From positions 7,595,714-7,659,713 of the forward strand of contig NC_030855.1 in assembly GCF_000208745.1 (NCBI RefSeq): 64,000 nt of DNA. The letters run 5' to 3'. Source of the stretch: Theobroma cacao. Taxonomy: Eukaryota > Streptophyta > Magnoliopsida > Malvales > Malvaceae. Below, in pieces: positions 1 through 11,194 of this stretch. Numbering within the stretch: position 1 is the stretch's first letter; the number at the start of each line of letters is the position of its first letter. The translations under genes were made by a program, and so were the position numbers. A model generated the notes under the pieces. That model saw only the letters and a list, made by a program, of their open reading frames with translations, was not told the DNA's origin and searched no databases.

Positions 1-534
1 GCCACTAGCATTCATATATCTTTACCATAACATTTAATACGAGTTTGCTTAAGCAAAGATCTCCAAATTTATTCATAGCTACATGTATCTCAAATTGCTC
101 ATCACTTATCATCAGTCAATAAATCCCACTCGAAAATACCCTTTCCATATTGTATAGTGATTTCACCATATAGCATCACTGCACGATGTTCCTCCATTCT
201 ACTATCATGGATACTCCATAGAAATTAATTAAAAGATTTACGTACCCTAACTAATGCTAATTCCATTTAATCATATCTTAAATACTTCAAACTTGTAAAT
301 TACAACTCCAAATGTATGTCCATCTATTGATAATCTTTATATATTTCATGATCATGAAAACTACAACTTACAAACTAGCTTTCTATCATACGTACTTTAT
401 TAGAGCACTAATTTCAACTTATTTAATCTACCCTTGGTGGTATGTCAAAATCATCCCTGTCTCGGTTGCAATCCAGAGGAATCTCTCCTCTGCATATCCG
501 TATGAGCTGGTGGAGATGGAGCAGCTATCGTAGC

Positions 535-1217
535 TCATCCTAACTGTGGGCAATCTCTCTTAATGTGACCCAGTTGATCACAATGAAAACATCGTGCAGG
601 CCCTCTGCACGGCCCAACATGATAATTTCCACAATTTCTGCATCTACGTGAACTTCCTATAACAGAGGAGTCTTTACCCCTTTTTGGTGGCTGACTAGAA
701 GATACACTTAGATTTCTCCTTTTTGCTAACTCAGCTCGCAAACTCTTATTTTCATTCGCAAGCTTCTCACTCTTAAAGCCATTAGCACCACCTTTTTAGC
801 CACGGTTGCATCCGACTCACCTATAAAAGAAACACAACTATGTTGCCTAGCCTCTTTAAGCTTCTTAGAATCAGAAACATCCAGCACTGGTGGTGGGACA
901 GGAGGTGGGGATGGTGGTACTGAAGGAGCAACTAGAGGAACTGTAGGAAGAGCTTGACCAGCCTGAGCCTTGCCAGCAATAGCAGTAAAGAAAGCTGCTA
1001 ATGCTTGAACTGCCTCAAGAGGCGTAACAGGAATACTAGTAAGTGGCAGAGGAGGTGGAGGATGTGGAGGAGTCTCAGTCTGTTCAACAGCAGGTGCTGT
1101 CCGAATGGTGGATGCAGTCGATTCCTCCTCTATTGCACCTAACTGACGACGTTGGAAATGACCTCTTCCCCTCCCAGCTAATCTAGTGAAAGGTGGTTGT
1201 TCGCGTCGAGGAGACAT
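535..1217 (-). pseudogene. gypsy gag remnant with CCHC zinc knuckle
   Basis: Retrotransposon capsid-type protein. The ATG at 1217 lies about 175 bases after the primer-binding site, the usual place for gag. The N-terminal part (MSPRREQPPFTRLAGRGRG) is rich in Arg, Gly and Pro. The C-terminal part carries a zinc knuckle, CFHCDQLGHIKRDC, the RNA-binding CX2CX4HX4C motif. The two halves are in different frames and overlap at 726-741, so there is a frameshift. The conserved middle of gypsy gag (the capsid core between a GESDA-like stretch and the basic linker before the knuckle) is missing, so most of the capsid domain has been deleted. It cannot make a normal Gag. Confidence 0.8.
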
Positions 1218-1391
1218 AATAACATAGAAGAGGGAACAAAGTGAGTCTAGGCAACCTCAGGCTCTATATGCTTATGCATGTATTTTATTCAACCTAACCT
1301 AACTTAACTCGGGGCCACACTGACACTGTAAATTTTTAAAACAGCTTTAAAATAACTTTAAACCCTAAAACTCTAATCTTCAAAACCAAAA

Positions 1392-1403
1392 GCTCTGATA
1401 CCA
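1392..1403 (-). other. primer-binding site of the left gypsy element
   Basis: The minus strand reads TGGTATCAGAGC, the classic plant retrotransposon primer-binding site complementary to the 3' end of initiator methionine tRNA. It lies 7 bases from the LTR end at 1411, between LTR and gag, which fixes the LTR boundary and element direction. Confidence 0.9.
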
Positions 1404-1410
1404 ACTTAAT

Positions 1411-4400
1411 TGTCACGACCTGGAACTCCCATCGAGCTCGTGACAACCGCCGCGACGTCTCGATCGACATTCATTACCCGGAATGTCAACCGAAACCCCG
1501 CAAGGCTTTAATATCAGCCTCTCATTTCCCCTGTGGGTAACTGTTTCCAAATACCACATTCTAAAAGATTTTAAACTGTTTCCAACTTAAACAAATAAAA
1601 TAATAATTTCCATCTCACAGGGGTATTTTGGTCATTTATCCCAAAAATCTCAAAATCATCTAAAAATATAGTATGTAAGTGGAAAACACATATTTCATAA
1701 TTAAAAATAATTTGAATGTCTAAAACATTTGTTTAAAATGGAATTATGACTGTTATAATAAAATAAAAATATTAAATAAAATATTCAAGTTTCACATAAA
1801 ACGATATTTTAAGAACACTGCATAAATAATTTTTATAGCATAAAAGCAAAATAAATTCTTACATACCGTAATACAGATAACCAAAGTATAGAATTTAATT
1901 TACAGTGACACGTGGGCCCACGAATGACCAAAAGTATAAAAAAAAATGAACCTACAGTCTTTGGATGTGGCAAGTTCAACTGTAATCCTCGCTGATATCA
2001 GTTATCTACAATCTATTCTAAGCCTGAAATGGGTGAAAATTAGGGTCGTGAGATTATAAAATCCCAGTGAGTAAACAAACATCACTCAAAATATCTAAAG
2101 TCGAGTAAAAGGAGACTATTAAAATAAGTCATCATACTGTAATTTCATTAGCTTTCAACTTATTTCAACCAAATGAAATTAATTTATTTAAAGCAAGTAA
2201 TCAGTATGGCTTATGAATTTCTTAAAAAGCTTGGCTCATGCCAAAAATTATTATCATACTCAGTTATCTGGGATACCTTGGTCGAGGGCTACCCCAACTG
2301 AGTCCGTCAAGGCTATTAGAAAGTCATGTTTTTATTTTGAAAACATAGTCATTCCTTGGCGTTGGCCGAGTTTCCCTTCACATGGTGGTTTGGCGTGAAG
2401 TGAACTCTAAAAGTTATACCCCGGGAGTTACCCTACTCGCCTCTCCAACCGAGGTAAAAATATAACAGGATTTCGTGCCCCTCTAATAGGCTAGTCCACA
2501 GAATCCAGCCCACTGCAGCAGGTCAAACCCACCATATAATAAAATTTTGACAGCATGACAGGGCTAATATATTACTACCCAGCCTGCAAGGGTAAAATAA
2601 AATAAAGCAATTCATACAATTCATAAAAAACACAGCCCAGCCAGTCATGCCAATATAATAACATAAGCCATTAATTCAATTTTAAATTTACAACATATCA
2701 GTGGTCTCCAATTACTCTATTTTCAAAATCGTTATTTCGTTTCAAGACAATTTATAAAATATTTTCATTTAAACTCATTTTGTTTACAAAACATAAAAAT
2801 TTACCATTTGAACTCATTTTCATAAAATTCACCAAAACCGAATAAAAACATACTTTAGATAATTAAAATGATGGTAAGGTTACTCACCGTGTCTAGAGTG
2901 AGGATTTTCGAAATACTCAGACTATTGGTCCTCGGGTGCAATTCCCTTGCCTTTATCGGAGGACTCACCACCTTGACACAGTACAAAATCGAGAAATTCA
3001 CCACATTGGTACTAAATTGAAATTAAACTAATTTAGACTACTAATGCTTGATATGGAATGCAAAAATGTCTAAATTTTTGCCTAAATGCGGTGTTAGCCT
3101 ATTTCGGTCTTTTACCCGATAAATCGATATACGCGTCCGTTTAAACTCCAAATTAATTTTTTTCAGTTTCTATACCTCAATTGCACCCAAATTGACTTAA
3201 TGTCCCTCAGTGTGGTGCAAATTATCAGTCCCGATAGCAAATTACGAAAATACCCCTAGTGGGTAAAAATTCGTATTTTTGCTCCGAAAATTCCCATTAT
3301 TTTTCTAGGCTCATAATTCATCATTATTCATCATAATTCCTCAAATAAACATCAAGATCAGCAGCCAATATTCCCCTAGAAAATTCAGCATAATGGGTTT
3401 CAATGGGAGAAAATTATATTTCTAGCTTATTTTTGCTATATTTCAATATAACTTAACTAAAATCACTTAATTCAATTAAAATCAACCAAAAATCAAGCTC
3501 AAAACTCATCCATGGAGGTTTGGCCAGCATGGGTGTCCATACCCACTTTCTAATTTTGCATGGAAATGAGAAAAAAATGCATGGGTAGTGAAAATCACAA
3601 GGAAAATCAATGAAATTTACCTTTTTAATGCTTGATTTCTTGATTTCTCTTGATTTTCCCCAAATTTTCAGGTAGGGTTCTTATTTGTTTTTTTCCCCCT
3701 TTTCTCCCCTGGTTTGGACAGCTGAAGAAGATGAGAATTTTGGAATTTTTACCTTTTTAAAGGCTAAAATAATATAATATTATTTTATTCATTTTTTAAT
3801 GTTTTATTAATTCCTTAAATTCTAGCCATCCATTTGTTTCCAAATTTTTACCATACACTTGTCCCACATATCCATAGCTTAGATAAAATTCTCAGACTTA
3901 TCCAAAGTCTTGGTGGAGTAATTTTTGAAATTTACACTTTTACGCCCGTAAAAGTCAAAAATTACATTTTTGCCTCAAAAACTGAAAAATTGCCCATAGA
4001 CATATTTTTCATCCCTTATACTCATACCATTCTCCAATTTGTCAAATTTGATCTAAATTCTCTCAAAATCTCAAATTTTGTCCGCGGGTGGCAAAATTAC
4101 GATTTTACCCCATACACTCTAGAAATCACTGGAATTAAACTTTTTCACTGCCAAACCCTCAAATTATACTCCAATACTCAAATCATACTCCAATAAGTCA
4201 AGTGGGGCCAAGAAATTTTTTTTCTAAAAATTCCCATTGTGTCCTTGGGTGGCAAATGACCATTTTACCCCTGGACAGTAAAAATTTTGGTTTGACTCCA
4301 AATTGATCCTCGAACTCCAAATCACCATATTAAACCATTCTGGGACTTTAATATTCTTAATTTCATTTTAAATTCTCTATTTGATCTAGTTCGAGACTTA

Positions 4401-4532
4401 AATTAACTTAATTGTACCATTTGGTACATTGTCGTATTTTAACGATTTTTCTTTCGGGGCTTTCCAAGTACGCAAGCATATTGTCAATCATATGAATGAC
4501 ATGGAAAGTATTTTATAAGGTTGGGCTTGACA
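1411..4532 (-). repeat. 5' LTR of the left gypsy element (3122 bp)
   Basis: On the minus strand it begins TGTCAAGCCC at 4532 and ends GTCGTGACA at 1411, directly before the primer-binding site. A roughly 1-kb part (about 3060-4085) is almost identical, in reverse complement, to 13785-14800. The rest is clearly more diverged from that copy. The likely promoter zone is near 3740-3790, where the minus strand has an AT-rich stretch followed by TTTAAAAAGG. Several short copies of a GGGGCAAAA-type motif followed by TGTAATTTTT recur in it. Confidence 0.85.
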
Positions 4533-4543
4533 CAATCGCCTAT

Positions 4544-5576
4544 TTATTTGATGCAAATGTTCTTAACATGACGATTATGCTTCTGTTGGGATAATGCTTT
4601 AGTGAAAGGATCAACAATATTATCCTCAGTGGGTATACCTTTTATGCAAATGTCTCCTTTTCCAATGATTTCCCTAATCACATGGTCATGCTGCAATACA
4701 TGTTGGACTTTTGATGAGACCTTGGTTCCTTTGCTTGTGCAATGGCTCCATTGTTATCACAACGTATTGGATCAACAATGGTAGGAACCATATCTAGTTT
4801 AGTAATGAACTTCTTAATCCAAATTGTCACTTTCACTACCTCAAACGCAAAGATGTATTTGACCTTGGTTGTAGAATTTGCAATCATCTCTTGTTTGGAA
4901 CTCTTCCAACTTACCGCACCTCTATTGAGTGTGAACATATATCCACTTTGCGACTTGTTATCATCTTTATTAGTTTGAAAGCTTGCATCCGCATAACCTC
5001 TAACTTGGAGTTTGTCTCCTTTATAGACTAGAAATACATCCTTAGTTCTTCGTAAGTACTTCAAGATGTTTTTCACAACTATCCAGTGACCCTCACTAGG
5101 ATTAGCTTGGTATTTGCTCGTGACACTCAAAGCATAAAATACATCTGGTCTAGTACAAAGCATTGCAAACATGATAGATCCTATTATTGAAACATATGGG
5201 ATCTTATCCATGTGATCTCTCTCCTCTGGATTCTTTGGACACATATCCTTAGAGAGATAAATGTCTTGTGACATAGGCAAGTGTCCCATCTTGGACTCCA
5301 TCATTCTAAACTTTTTTAGCACCTTGTCAATGTATATGGATTGCAAGAGACCTAGCAACCTTTAGATCTATCTCTATAGACCTTTATTCCTTGAATGCAA
5401 GTTGTTTCTCCTAAATCCTTCATGGAGAATTGTTTGGACAGCCAAATCTTCATAGATTGCAACAATGGTATATCATTTCCTATGAACAATATGTCATCAA
5501 CATAAAGCACTAGGAAAATTGTGGCACTCCCACTAGCCTTTTTATAGACACATGGTTCATCTTAATTTTTGATGAA
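4544..5576 (-). pseudogene. Ty1/copia pol, C-terminal half (RT end and RNase H)
   Basis: Read from 5576 down, this holds the reverse transcriptase palm with the catalytic YVDD motif (about 5500, LVLYVDDILFIGND), the linker with IDKVLKKFRMMESK, and the RNase H domain (YADASFQTNKDD, then SGYMFTLNRGAVSWKSSKQ). It ends with VDPFTKAL, the hallmark copia C-terminus, and a stop at 4544-4546. At least two frameshifts (near 5360 and 4690) and stop codons disrupt it. The upstream half of the same gene continues at 8382-8640. The two are separated by a solo LTR inserted with a GTCAA duplication. It is a dead retrotransposon gene. Confidence 0.88.
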
Positions 5577-5581
5577 GTCAA
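5577..5581. repeat. left target-site duplication GTCAA of the solo LTR
   Basis: GTCAA at 5577-5581 is repeated exactly at 8377-8381, directly outside the TG and CA ends of the LTR. A 5-bp duplication is the normal footprint of gypsy and copia integrases. Confidence 0.92.
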
Positions 5582-6157
5582 TGTAACACCCTGTACCCTC
5601 GTATAGTAGTCAATGTAACCGTTTCGGTAAGACGTTTTGGGACCAAAGGAGACAAGTGAAAAATTTTGAATGAAATAATATTTTATTTAATAAAATAATA
5701 TTAAAATATTAATATTTAATTGGATCTTGGAATTAGTCATGAAGATGGATTATATGATCAATTTAAGTAGGGGAGAAGAAGTAAGAAAGAATTTTGGAGA
5801 AAAACGACCGTAATTGTACCCGCATGATTTTATTAAATCGAGCTAGCGCAGGTAAGTAAATATTCAAATATTATGGTGATACTGTGTTCAAAGGTAACTT
5901 TGATATTTTAGTTGTATACATGTAAAGGAGTAAAGATAGAAGGAAATTGGAACTTTTAAACGTGTCGAAAGGATCGAATTTTAAAATATGAAAGTTTGGG
6001 TTTGTGTAGTAAATAAAATGAAGTTGAGGATTTATATGTAAGTTTTAATAACAAAAGGGAATAAAATAAATAAACAATAAAATACATAATAAAAATAATA
6101 GGAAAATAAAAAATATATATAATAAAAAAAAAAAGAAAAAAAAAAGAGAAAAGATAC

Positions 6158-6181
6158 CCACATGGGCAGCCGCCCATGTGG
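6158..6181. repeat. perfect 10-bp inverted repeat (hairpin) in the solo LTR
   Basis: CCACATGGGC, a 4-base loop AGCC, then GCCCATGTGG. The arms match perfectly and the stem is GC-rich within a very A-rich stretch. It would fold in DNA or RNA. The role is unknown. Confidence 0.85.
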
Positions 6182-6235
6182 TCAATTAGGAAGTCCACAA
6201 AATAATTTTTGTGGAGAGTGGTGGTAGGGGCCGAC

Positions 6236-6480
6236 CTAAAGAAGCAAAGAAGAAAGAAAGAGAAAAAGAAGAAAAGTTTGGAGAGTGAGGAACCTGAGAA
6301 AGAAAAGAAAAATCTGCCAACTAAAGAGAAAAGAAAGAAGGTCGGCTGCAGGAAAAGAAAAAGAGAGAAAGAAGGCCGGTTGGAGGAGAAGAAAAAAAAA
6401 GAAGAAAGGTCGGCTGAATGAGGAGAAAAAGAGTAGAAGAGAGAGAGAAAGAAATGGGAAAGAAAGAAAAAAATGGAAAA
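6236..6480 (+). repeat. purine-rich tract in the solo LTR
   Basis: About 245 bases almost entirely A and G on the plus strand, with a motif like GGTCGGCTG or GGCCGGTTGG recurring every 50-60 bases. The long open frames here, Lys/Arg/Glu-rich on plus and Phe-rich on minus, are a composition effect and not genes. Confidence 0.8.
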
Positions 6481-8376
6481 AAAGTAAAATAATAATATAT
6501 ATATTAAGTGGGTTTCAATATTCAAGAGAAATAAGTAAATGACGTGCACTGCGATGGTAGGCCAGAGGAAATAGCGAGCGACCAGTAAGAAGGAATAACT
6601 AGATACGTTTTTGAATTAATAGCGATGTAGTATCCCGCTATTGTGAGGTGAGTAGGGGGTGTCGATTTTAAAATTTTCGTATTTATATATATGTACGTAT
6701 ATTTACTTTAAATGAAAAATTATGGATAGTATGAGCTGTTAGAAATTGTAGGAGATTGTGGATGCAAGTTATTTTTAAAAATTGTTTTGGTTATATACAT
6801 GGATAAAATTATATACGTAAAATGTTTTGAAAATCGAGAAACAAGCCTTTCACATTGTTTTGCATCAAAAAATGTGCCTTATATTTGTGTAGTGTGTATT
6901 TATGGTTATATTGCTTATTCACATGCAAATTATTGTTTTGAAATTTGTGCATAAATTTTATTTCGAGAAAATGCTAGATTTTATAATACCCAATGTTGGA
7001 TGCTTTGGAAATAATTTTGATATAAGTTTCCAAGGACGTAATGTAATTTCTAAAATGTTTTTGATAAACCGAGAGCGTCGAGAGTAGGTTGGATGTCACA
7101 TCGGTTAAGTGTGACCCTCATGCATGAGTGAGCTCTAGCTAGAGAACCTTTGGGTCATCGACGGGAGGTTAGGGGCGGCGGAGGCCACGGCTTGTGATAT
7201 ATGTATGTGTGGCTAGGCCACCAGATGATTACGCGGTTGCGACCGCTTGATTCTCCAATGTCGGCCAACATCTTTGGGATCGCCATGGCATGTGGGAATT
7301 CAGTGGAAGCACTGCTCCCGGATGTTATTACATGGTAGCGGGACCACCGATTTTATTTGATCTCCTACTCGAGACTAAAAATCTCTTTGGGTTTTCAACT
7401 CATGTCTTTACGTATGGTGAAAATTATAAGATTTTCGATAGCTCCCATGTTTACACAATGATGTAATTTTAACTCTTCACACTCGAGGTGATTGCGGATT
7501 TAATTATAAGTTTTCAAAGGTTTGATTTTATGGGAGCTTGCTTGATTTTATGGATTGGTTTGAGAAAAATCTTTAAATGAATTCGATCATACAATTTTTC
7601 CATGTACATCGATTTTAATGTGATGCTCGAAATGTTTTGATTTGAATAAATTATTTTAAATGGTTCATACGTGAAATTTTTATGCACACCAGATTTGATA
7701 TATGTATATGTATGTATCTTTGGTTTGACATAACTATCTTAAAGTGAATTCTTGATTTTTCTTATGTATATGTATAAATATATATATATCTTACAGTGAT
7801 TTGATATATGTATATGTATGGACAAATCACTGTTTTATGTTTTAAGCGGTTTATAGATTCTTGCAATTTAATATTCAAATTATCTGTTGTTCGCTTGTTT
7901 CCCATCTACGTCCTACTCACGGAGCCCGTGATCATTGAGTCTGTGAGACTCACACCCCTTTTATTTCTCCTTTTGCAGATAGAGATCGGCTTACCGTGTA
8001 ATCATCGGCAAGTACGATCCATCGCGGATAGGTAAAGGCATCTCATAGTATTTTATCCCGAGTCACTCTGTTGTTAGAGGTCGAGTTTTAGCAATTTGGC
8101 ATTACTATGTAAACAAATTTTAGTTTTGGTATAAATGAAAATTTTAGGGTATTGAACTTGATGTATTTAATCATGATTTTATGACTTAAAGATCCAAATT
8201 TAATTACTATGCTTATTGTTGAGTTCATGGAATAAATATATATGTTTTGAGCATTAATACAGTTTAGTAAATGTGTATAATGAGATATTGAGAAATTTCA
8301 TTAAGGCTTGTTTGGGACTTGGCGGGATCTCCGGGAGATCTCGGACGCTAGTAGCGACTAAGAAGGGGTTGTTACA

Positions 8377-8381
8377 GTCAA
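8377..8381. repeat. right target-site duplication GTCAA of the solo LTR
   Basis: Exact copy of 5577-5581, directly after the LTR end GTTACA. Sequence after it resumes the copia pol. Confidence 0.92.
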
Positions 8382-8640
8382 ACCCTTTTACAGCTCATCA
8401 AAATGGATGTTCCAACTCCGATAAGCTTGCTTAAGTCCATAAATGGACTTTTGAAGCTTGCACACCTTATTGGCATTAGCATTGTATGTAAAACCCTCAA
8501 GTTTTGTCATGTACACTTCCTCTCGCAAGTTTCCATTAAGGAATGTAGTTTTTACATCCATTTGCCATATTTCATAATCATGGTATGCAACAATTGCAAG
8601 CAAAATCCTAACATATTTAAGCATTCTGTGTTTTAAGCAT
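8382..8640 (-). pseudogene. Ty1/copia pol, N-terminal RT segment
   Basis: On the minus strand this encodes the start of the copia reverse transcriptase: MLKYVRILLAIVAYHDYEIW, then QMDVKTTFLNGNLREEVYM, where the Asp of QMDVKT is a catalytic-site Asp, and QKSIYGLKQAYRSW. It runs into the solo LTR at 8381 and resumes at 5576. At its upstream side, near 8640, the homology stops and different DNA (a gypsy LTR remnant) begins. The integrase and gag of this element are therefore missing from this position. Confidence 0.85.
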
Positions 8641-9472
8641 CGATACTTATGGCACAAGTATTAATACATTGTATTTAGAAAGTCTTGGAAGCATTCTATT
8701 TGAGAAAGTATCTTTACCTTAAAAGGAAGTATCAATACTTAAGGCTTATTTATGAACTTTTCATTGTTTTAAAATGATTTTGACATACATTTGACTTAGG
8801 TATAGTCATTTATACTTCGTAAAGGTTTATACTTCGTAAGGTATAGTACTTTATTTATGCCTTAGAAGCAAAACTTGAAAATATTTGAAATTTACTTGGT
8901 TACATTTTGATAAAAATATATTTCCATAAACACTCTTCTGTTTAGCTTGTTTCCCTTCCTTATATCTACTCATGGAGTTATTTATAACTCACACATATAA
9001 GATGCATTTATTATTTTAGATTAGAAGATTATTTGGCTCATCATCCTTTAGAGGGAGTTACTTCTATCTTGTGGTAGGTGGCTTAAAGGTGTCCGATAGA
9101 CGTCAACCCCTTTTGTTTCGAGTTGTACTCCACTGTCCTTTTCGTTTGTCTATTTTATCTGTACTTAGTACTCTATTTATACTTTGTAATATGTATTGAT
9201 ATGTTTTGGATTTCACCATGAAAAGGCCCATTGTTTTTTCTGTTTAAATGGTTTACTTCTATTTTGAAAAGTATTTTTGTTTCTGAATATTGAGCATGAG
9301 ATGATGCATACGGATTTCTAAAATTGAATATTTATGTATACATGGTGATGCGTCCCATGGTTTTATAAGGTGTTTTTGATTTTTATCTATATTTATAAGG
9401 CTTGTTTGGGTCAAGTGAGGGCTTCTTATTAAACCCTTACACCGGTTATGATTTCAAAATTGGGATGTGACA
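8638..9472 (+). repeat. decayed gypsy LTR, 3' portion
   Basis: Non-coding DNA with LTR character. It contains a CTACTCATGGAGTT zone like that in the solo LTR near 7910 and ends GGGATGTGACA at 9472, a typical gypsy LTR end, followed by gag-type sequence in the same direction. The left boundary is set only by where copia homology stops. No target duplication was found. Confidence 0.6.
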
Positions 9473-9950
9473 GCATCGAGGGGTCTATGACCTGACCATC
9501 ACGATGACTATGACGGAGTCCCTTATTGAGTACCGCAAGAAAAAACATGTTAAGACCTTGTAAGCTAAGTAGAAGGGAAAGTTGTTAACGGGTGCAGGAT
9601 GAGACCAGTCAAGTGGTGGTGCCAGCAGGATCGAGACGCGGGGCATTACTGAGGCCACAAAGTGAAGGACAAGGATAAAAAGACCTTGAAGTGCTTCCTT
9701 CGCGATGGACCACAACCAAGCTAACTGCAATATCTGAATAAGATTGGGATGATATGGAAAAAAGGTTGGATCACAATGTTGGTATCATGAAGAAGCGCTG
9801 ATTTGGCTACAACAAGGGCCTTATGTTTGTGAACATCACTATTGTGAGCCAGAAGCTCAATGCGTTAGTTGACACGAGAACATCAGACTTGTTTACATTT
9901 GAAGAAACCACCAAGTGATTAGGTCTAGATGTAGCAACTCTTGAACGTAG
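9473..9950 (+). pseudogene. gypsy gag-protease fragment, decayed
   Basis: Plus-strand reading gives two recognisable pieces with stops and frameshifts. Near 9689, KCFLRDGPQPS resembles the gag zinc knuckle KCFLCDGPH of plant gypsy elements, with a Cys already lost. At about 9816-9935 KGLMFVNITIVSQKLNALVD, then TRTSDLF, resembles the aspartic protease. Its catalytic D-T-G-A is changed to D-T-R-T, so it would be inactive. Most of gag is absent between the LTR end at 9472 and the knuckle. Confidence 0.72.
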
Positions 9951-10686
9951 GTGGGAATGGGTGTTTCTTGGTTGTCAAGAGAACTCTCCATATATTATAG
10001 TAGTGCAATTTTCCTAATGACTTTCACTTAATGCAATTACTCCCCCTCTAATGTAGTTGTCAAAATGTATAAAGTTCTTCTAGTAAGGAAAGAATTTGTT
10101 GCAATAAGCAAAGTGAGATGCACTAAAAGTGAAAAAGAGGAAGATCGTAGCAATCATTGAAATGTTAAGTGCTTTATGGCAGGAGGTGACGAATACAAGT
10201 TGCAGAAAAGATAGAGAAGACGTAATGACGGAGTACGATAGATAATATAATGGAAAACGCTGAGTAGAGAGAGAGTATTTGGGAAGAGCTTAGAAAGACT
10301 TTCAAAGAGTAATCTGATAAATTTCTAATCTTTCTCATAAATTGCCAAGCTCATATATAAACACCAAGTAAGAACATTTTTTTAGGAGTAGCCTTTGAAA
10401 TATAATAAGTAAGAACACTTTTTTAGGAGTAGTAGAGCTCAGTGACATTTAACAATATGCCATGTTTTTCTTAAGAAAGAGGGGAAATGTAAAATTTGCA
10501 TACTTCAAGGAAAAGTTAAGAGGAAGATCCTATAACTAGAGCACCAAGCTAAGTTCTATAAAACATCCCAAAAGTAAAAATAACTTATGAATCTCGTTTT
10601 TCGTGTGACATAGTTGTTTTGTACTTGTTCTTATTTTGTAAAAGTACACTTAAAGCATAATAATACGTTAGCCTAAATTAGGTAAC
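9951..10686. other. unassigned intergenic DNA
   Basis: AT-rich, no open frame of interest and no clear repeat boundary. It contains a short direct repeat, AAGTAAGAACA followed by TTTTTTAGGAGTAG, near 10367 and 10408. Probably decayed transposon sequence. Confidence 0.5.
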
Positions 10687-10865
10687 TATTATGAATATAT
10701 GTGTGAATGTCCATTACGTTATGATCCAAGAAGTTCAAACGAAGTCAAACAGTGCAACAGGCTAGACATAAGAAGTGTAATTTGATTTGAACTCTTAGAT
10801 TTGATTATGCATATCTAGATTTGGATATGGATTGAATTGGACTAAGATTAAGATTTAAGGGATTA
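10687..10865 (+). repeat. copia 5' LTR, first piece
   Basis: Matches the start of the 3' LTR at 22048 (both contain GAACTCTTA, then TTTGATTATG, and GATTTGGATAT). It is cut at 10865 by the gypsy LTR block, whose left target duplication GATTA is 10861-10865. Confidence 0.88.
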
Positions 10866-11194
10866 TGAAATACCCCATACTTTGATATGGTGATCAACAA
10901 AGTTGATCGAATGCAAATTGAGGTTAATTAAAATGTTTAAAAGTGATAAAAGACGAAAGGAGTTGTTTAGGATAAAATATTCCGAAAGTGAGAAAATAAC
11001 AATAAAATAATAATAATTTTATCGGAGGAGAATTTGTGAGATAAAAGGCGATTCGGAAGTCAAGTGAGGCATAATAAGGTATTTCAGGTACCAAGGAGAC
11101 AAGATAAAATTTTTAAAATATTAATATTTAGTCGGATATCGAAATTAGTCAAGAAGAAAGATCATATGGTTGATTCAAGTGGGGGAGAAGATGA

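Larger units (their letters stand above)
1..4532 (-). mobile_element. Ty3/gypsy retrotransposon, 5' part, running off the left edge
   Basis: Read on the minus strand this is, in order: a complete LTR (4532 to 1411), a primer-binding site matching the start of plant initiator-Met priming sites, a gag remnant (1217 to 535) and decayed downstream sequence to the window edge. The LTR begins TGTCAAGCCC and ends GTCGTGACA, so its ends form a TGTCA/TGACA inverted repeat. The element sits only 11 bp beyond the stop codon of the minus-strand copia pol at 4544, so it inserted just downstream of that pol. The other LTR and the target duplication lie outside the window. Bases 1-534 hold a poor continuation after the gag stop and no recognisable protease or RT. 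Confidence 0.85.
5582..8376 (+). mobile_element. solo LTR (2795 bp) of a gypsy-type element
   Basis: Starts TGTAACACCC and ends GTTACA, giving a 6-bp perfect terminal inverted repeat TGTAAC/GTTACA, and is flanked by GTCAA on both sides. No internal domain is present, so this is a solo LTR left by LTR-LTR recombination. It was inserted into the reverse transcriptase region of a minus-strand copia pol, whose reading continues on both sides. Inside are a perfect hairpin at 6158-6181, a purine tract at 6236-6480, and a conserved-looking zone near 7900-7980 (CTACTCACGGAGCCC and CTTTTGCAG). I read strand + from the TGTAACACCC start, which is the usual 5' end of such LTRs. Its 5' 200 bp resembles 11085-11194. 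Confidence 0.92.

Noticed and set aside
5956..6549. 197-aa Phe/Ser-rich open frame on the minus strand, with Lys-rich frames on the plus strand
   Set aside because: It is the shadow of the purine tract in the solo LTR: low complexity, no domain.
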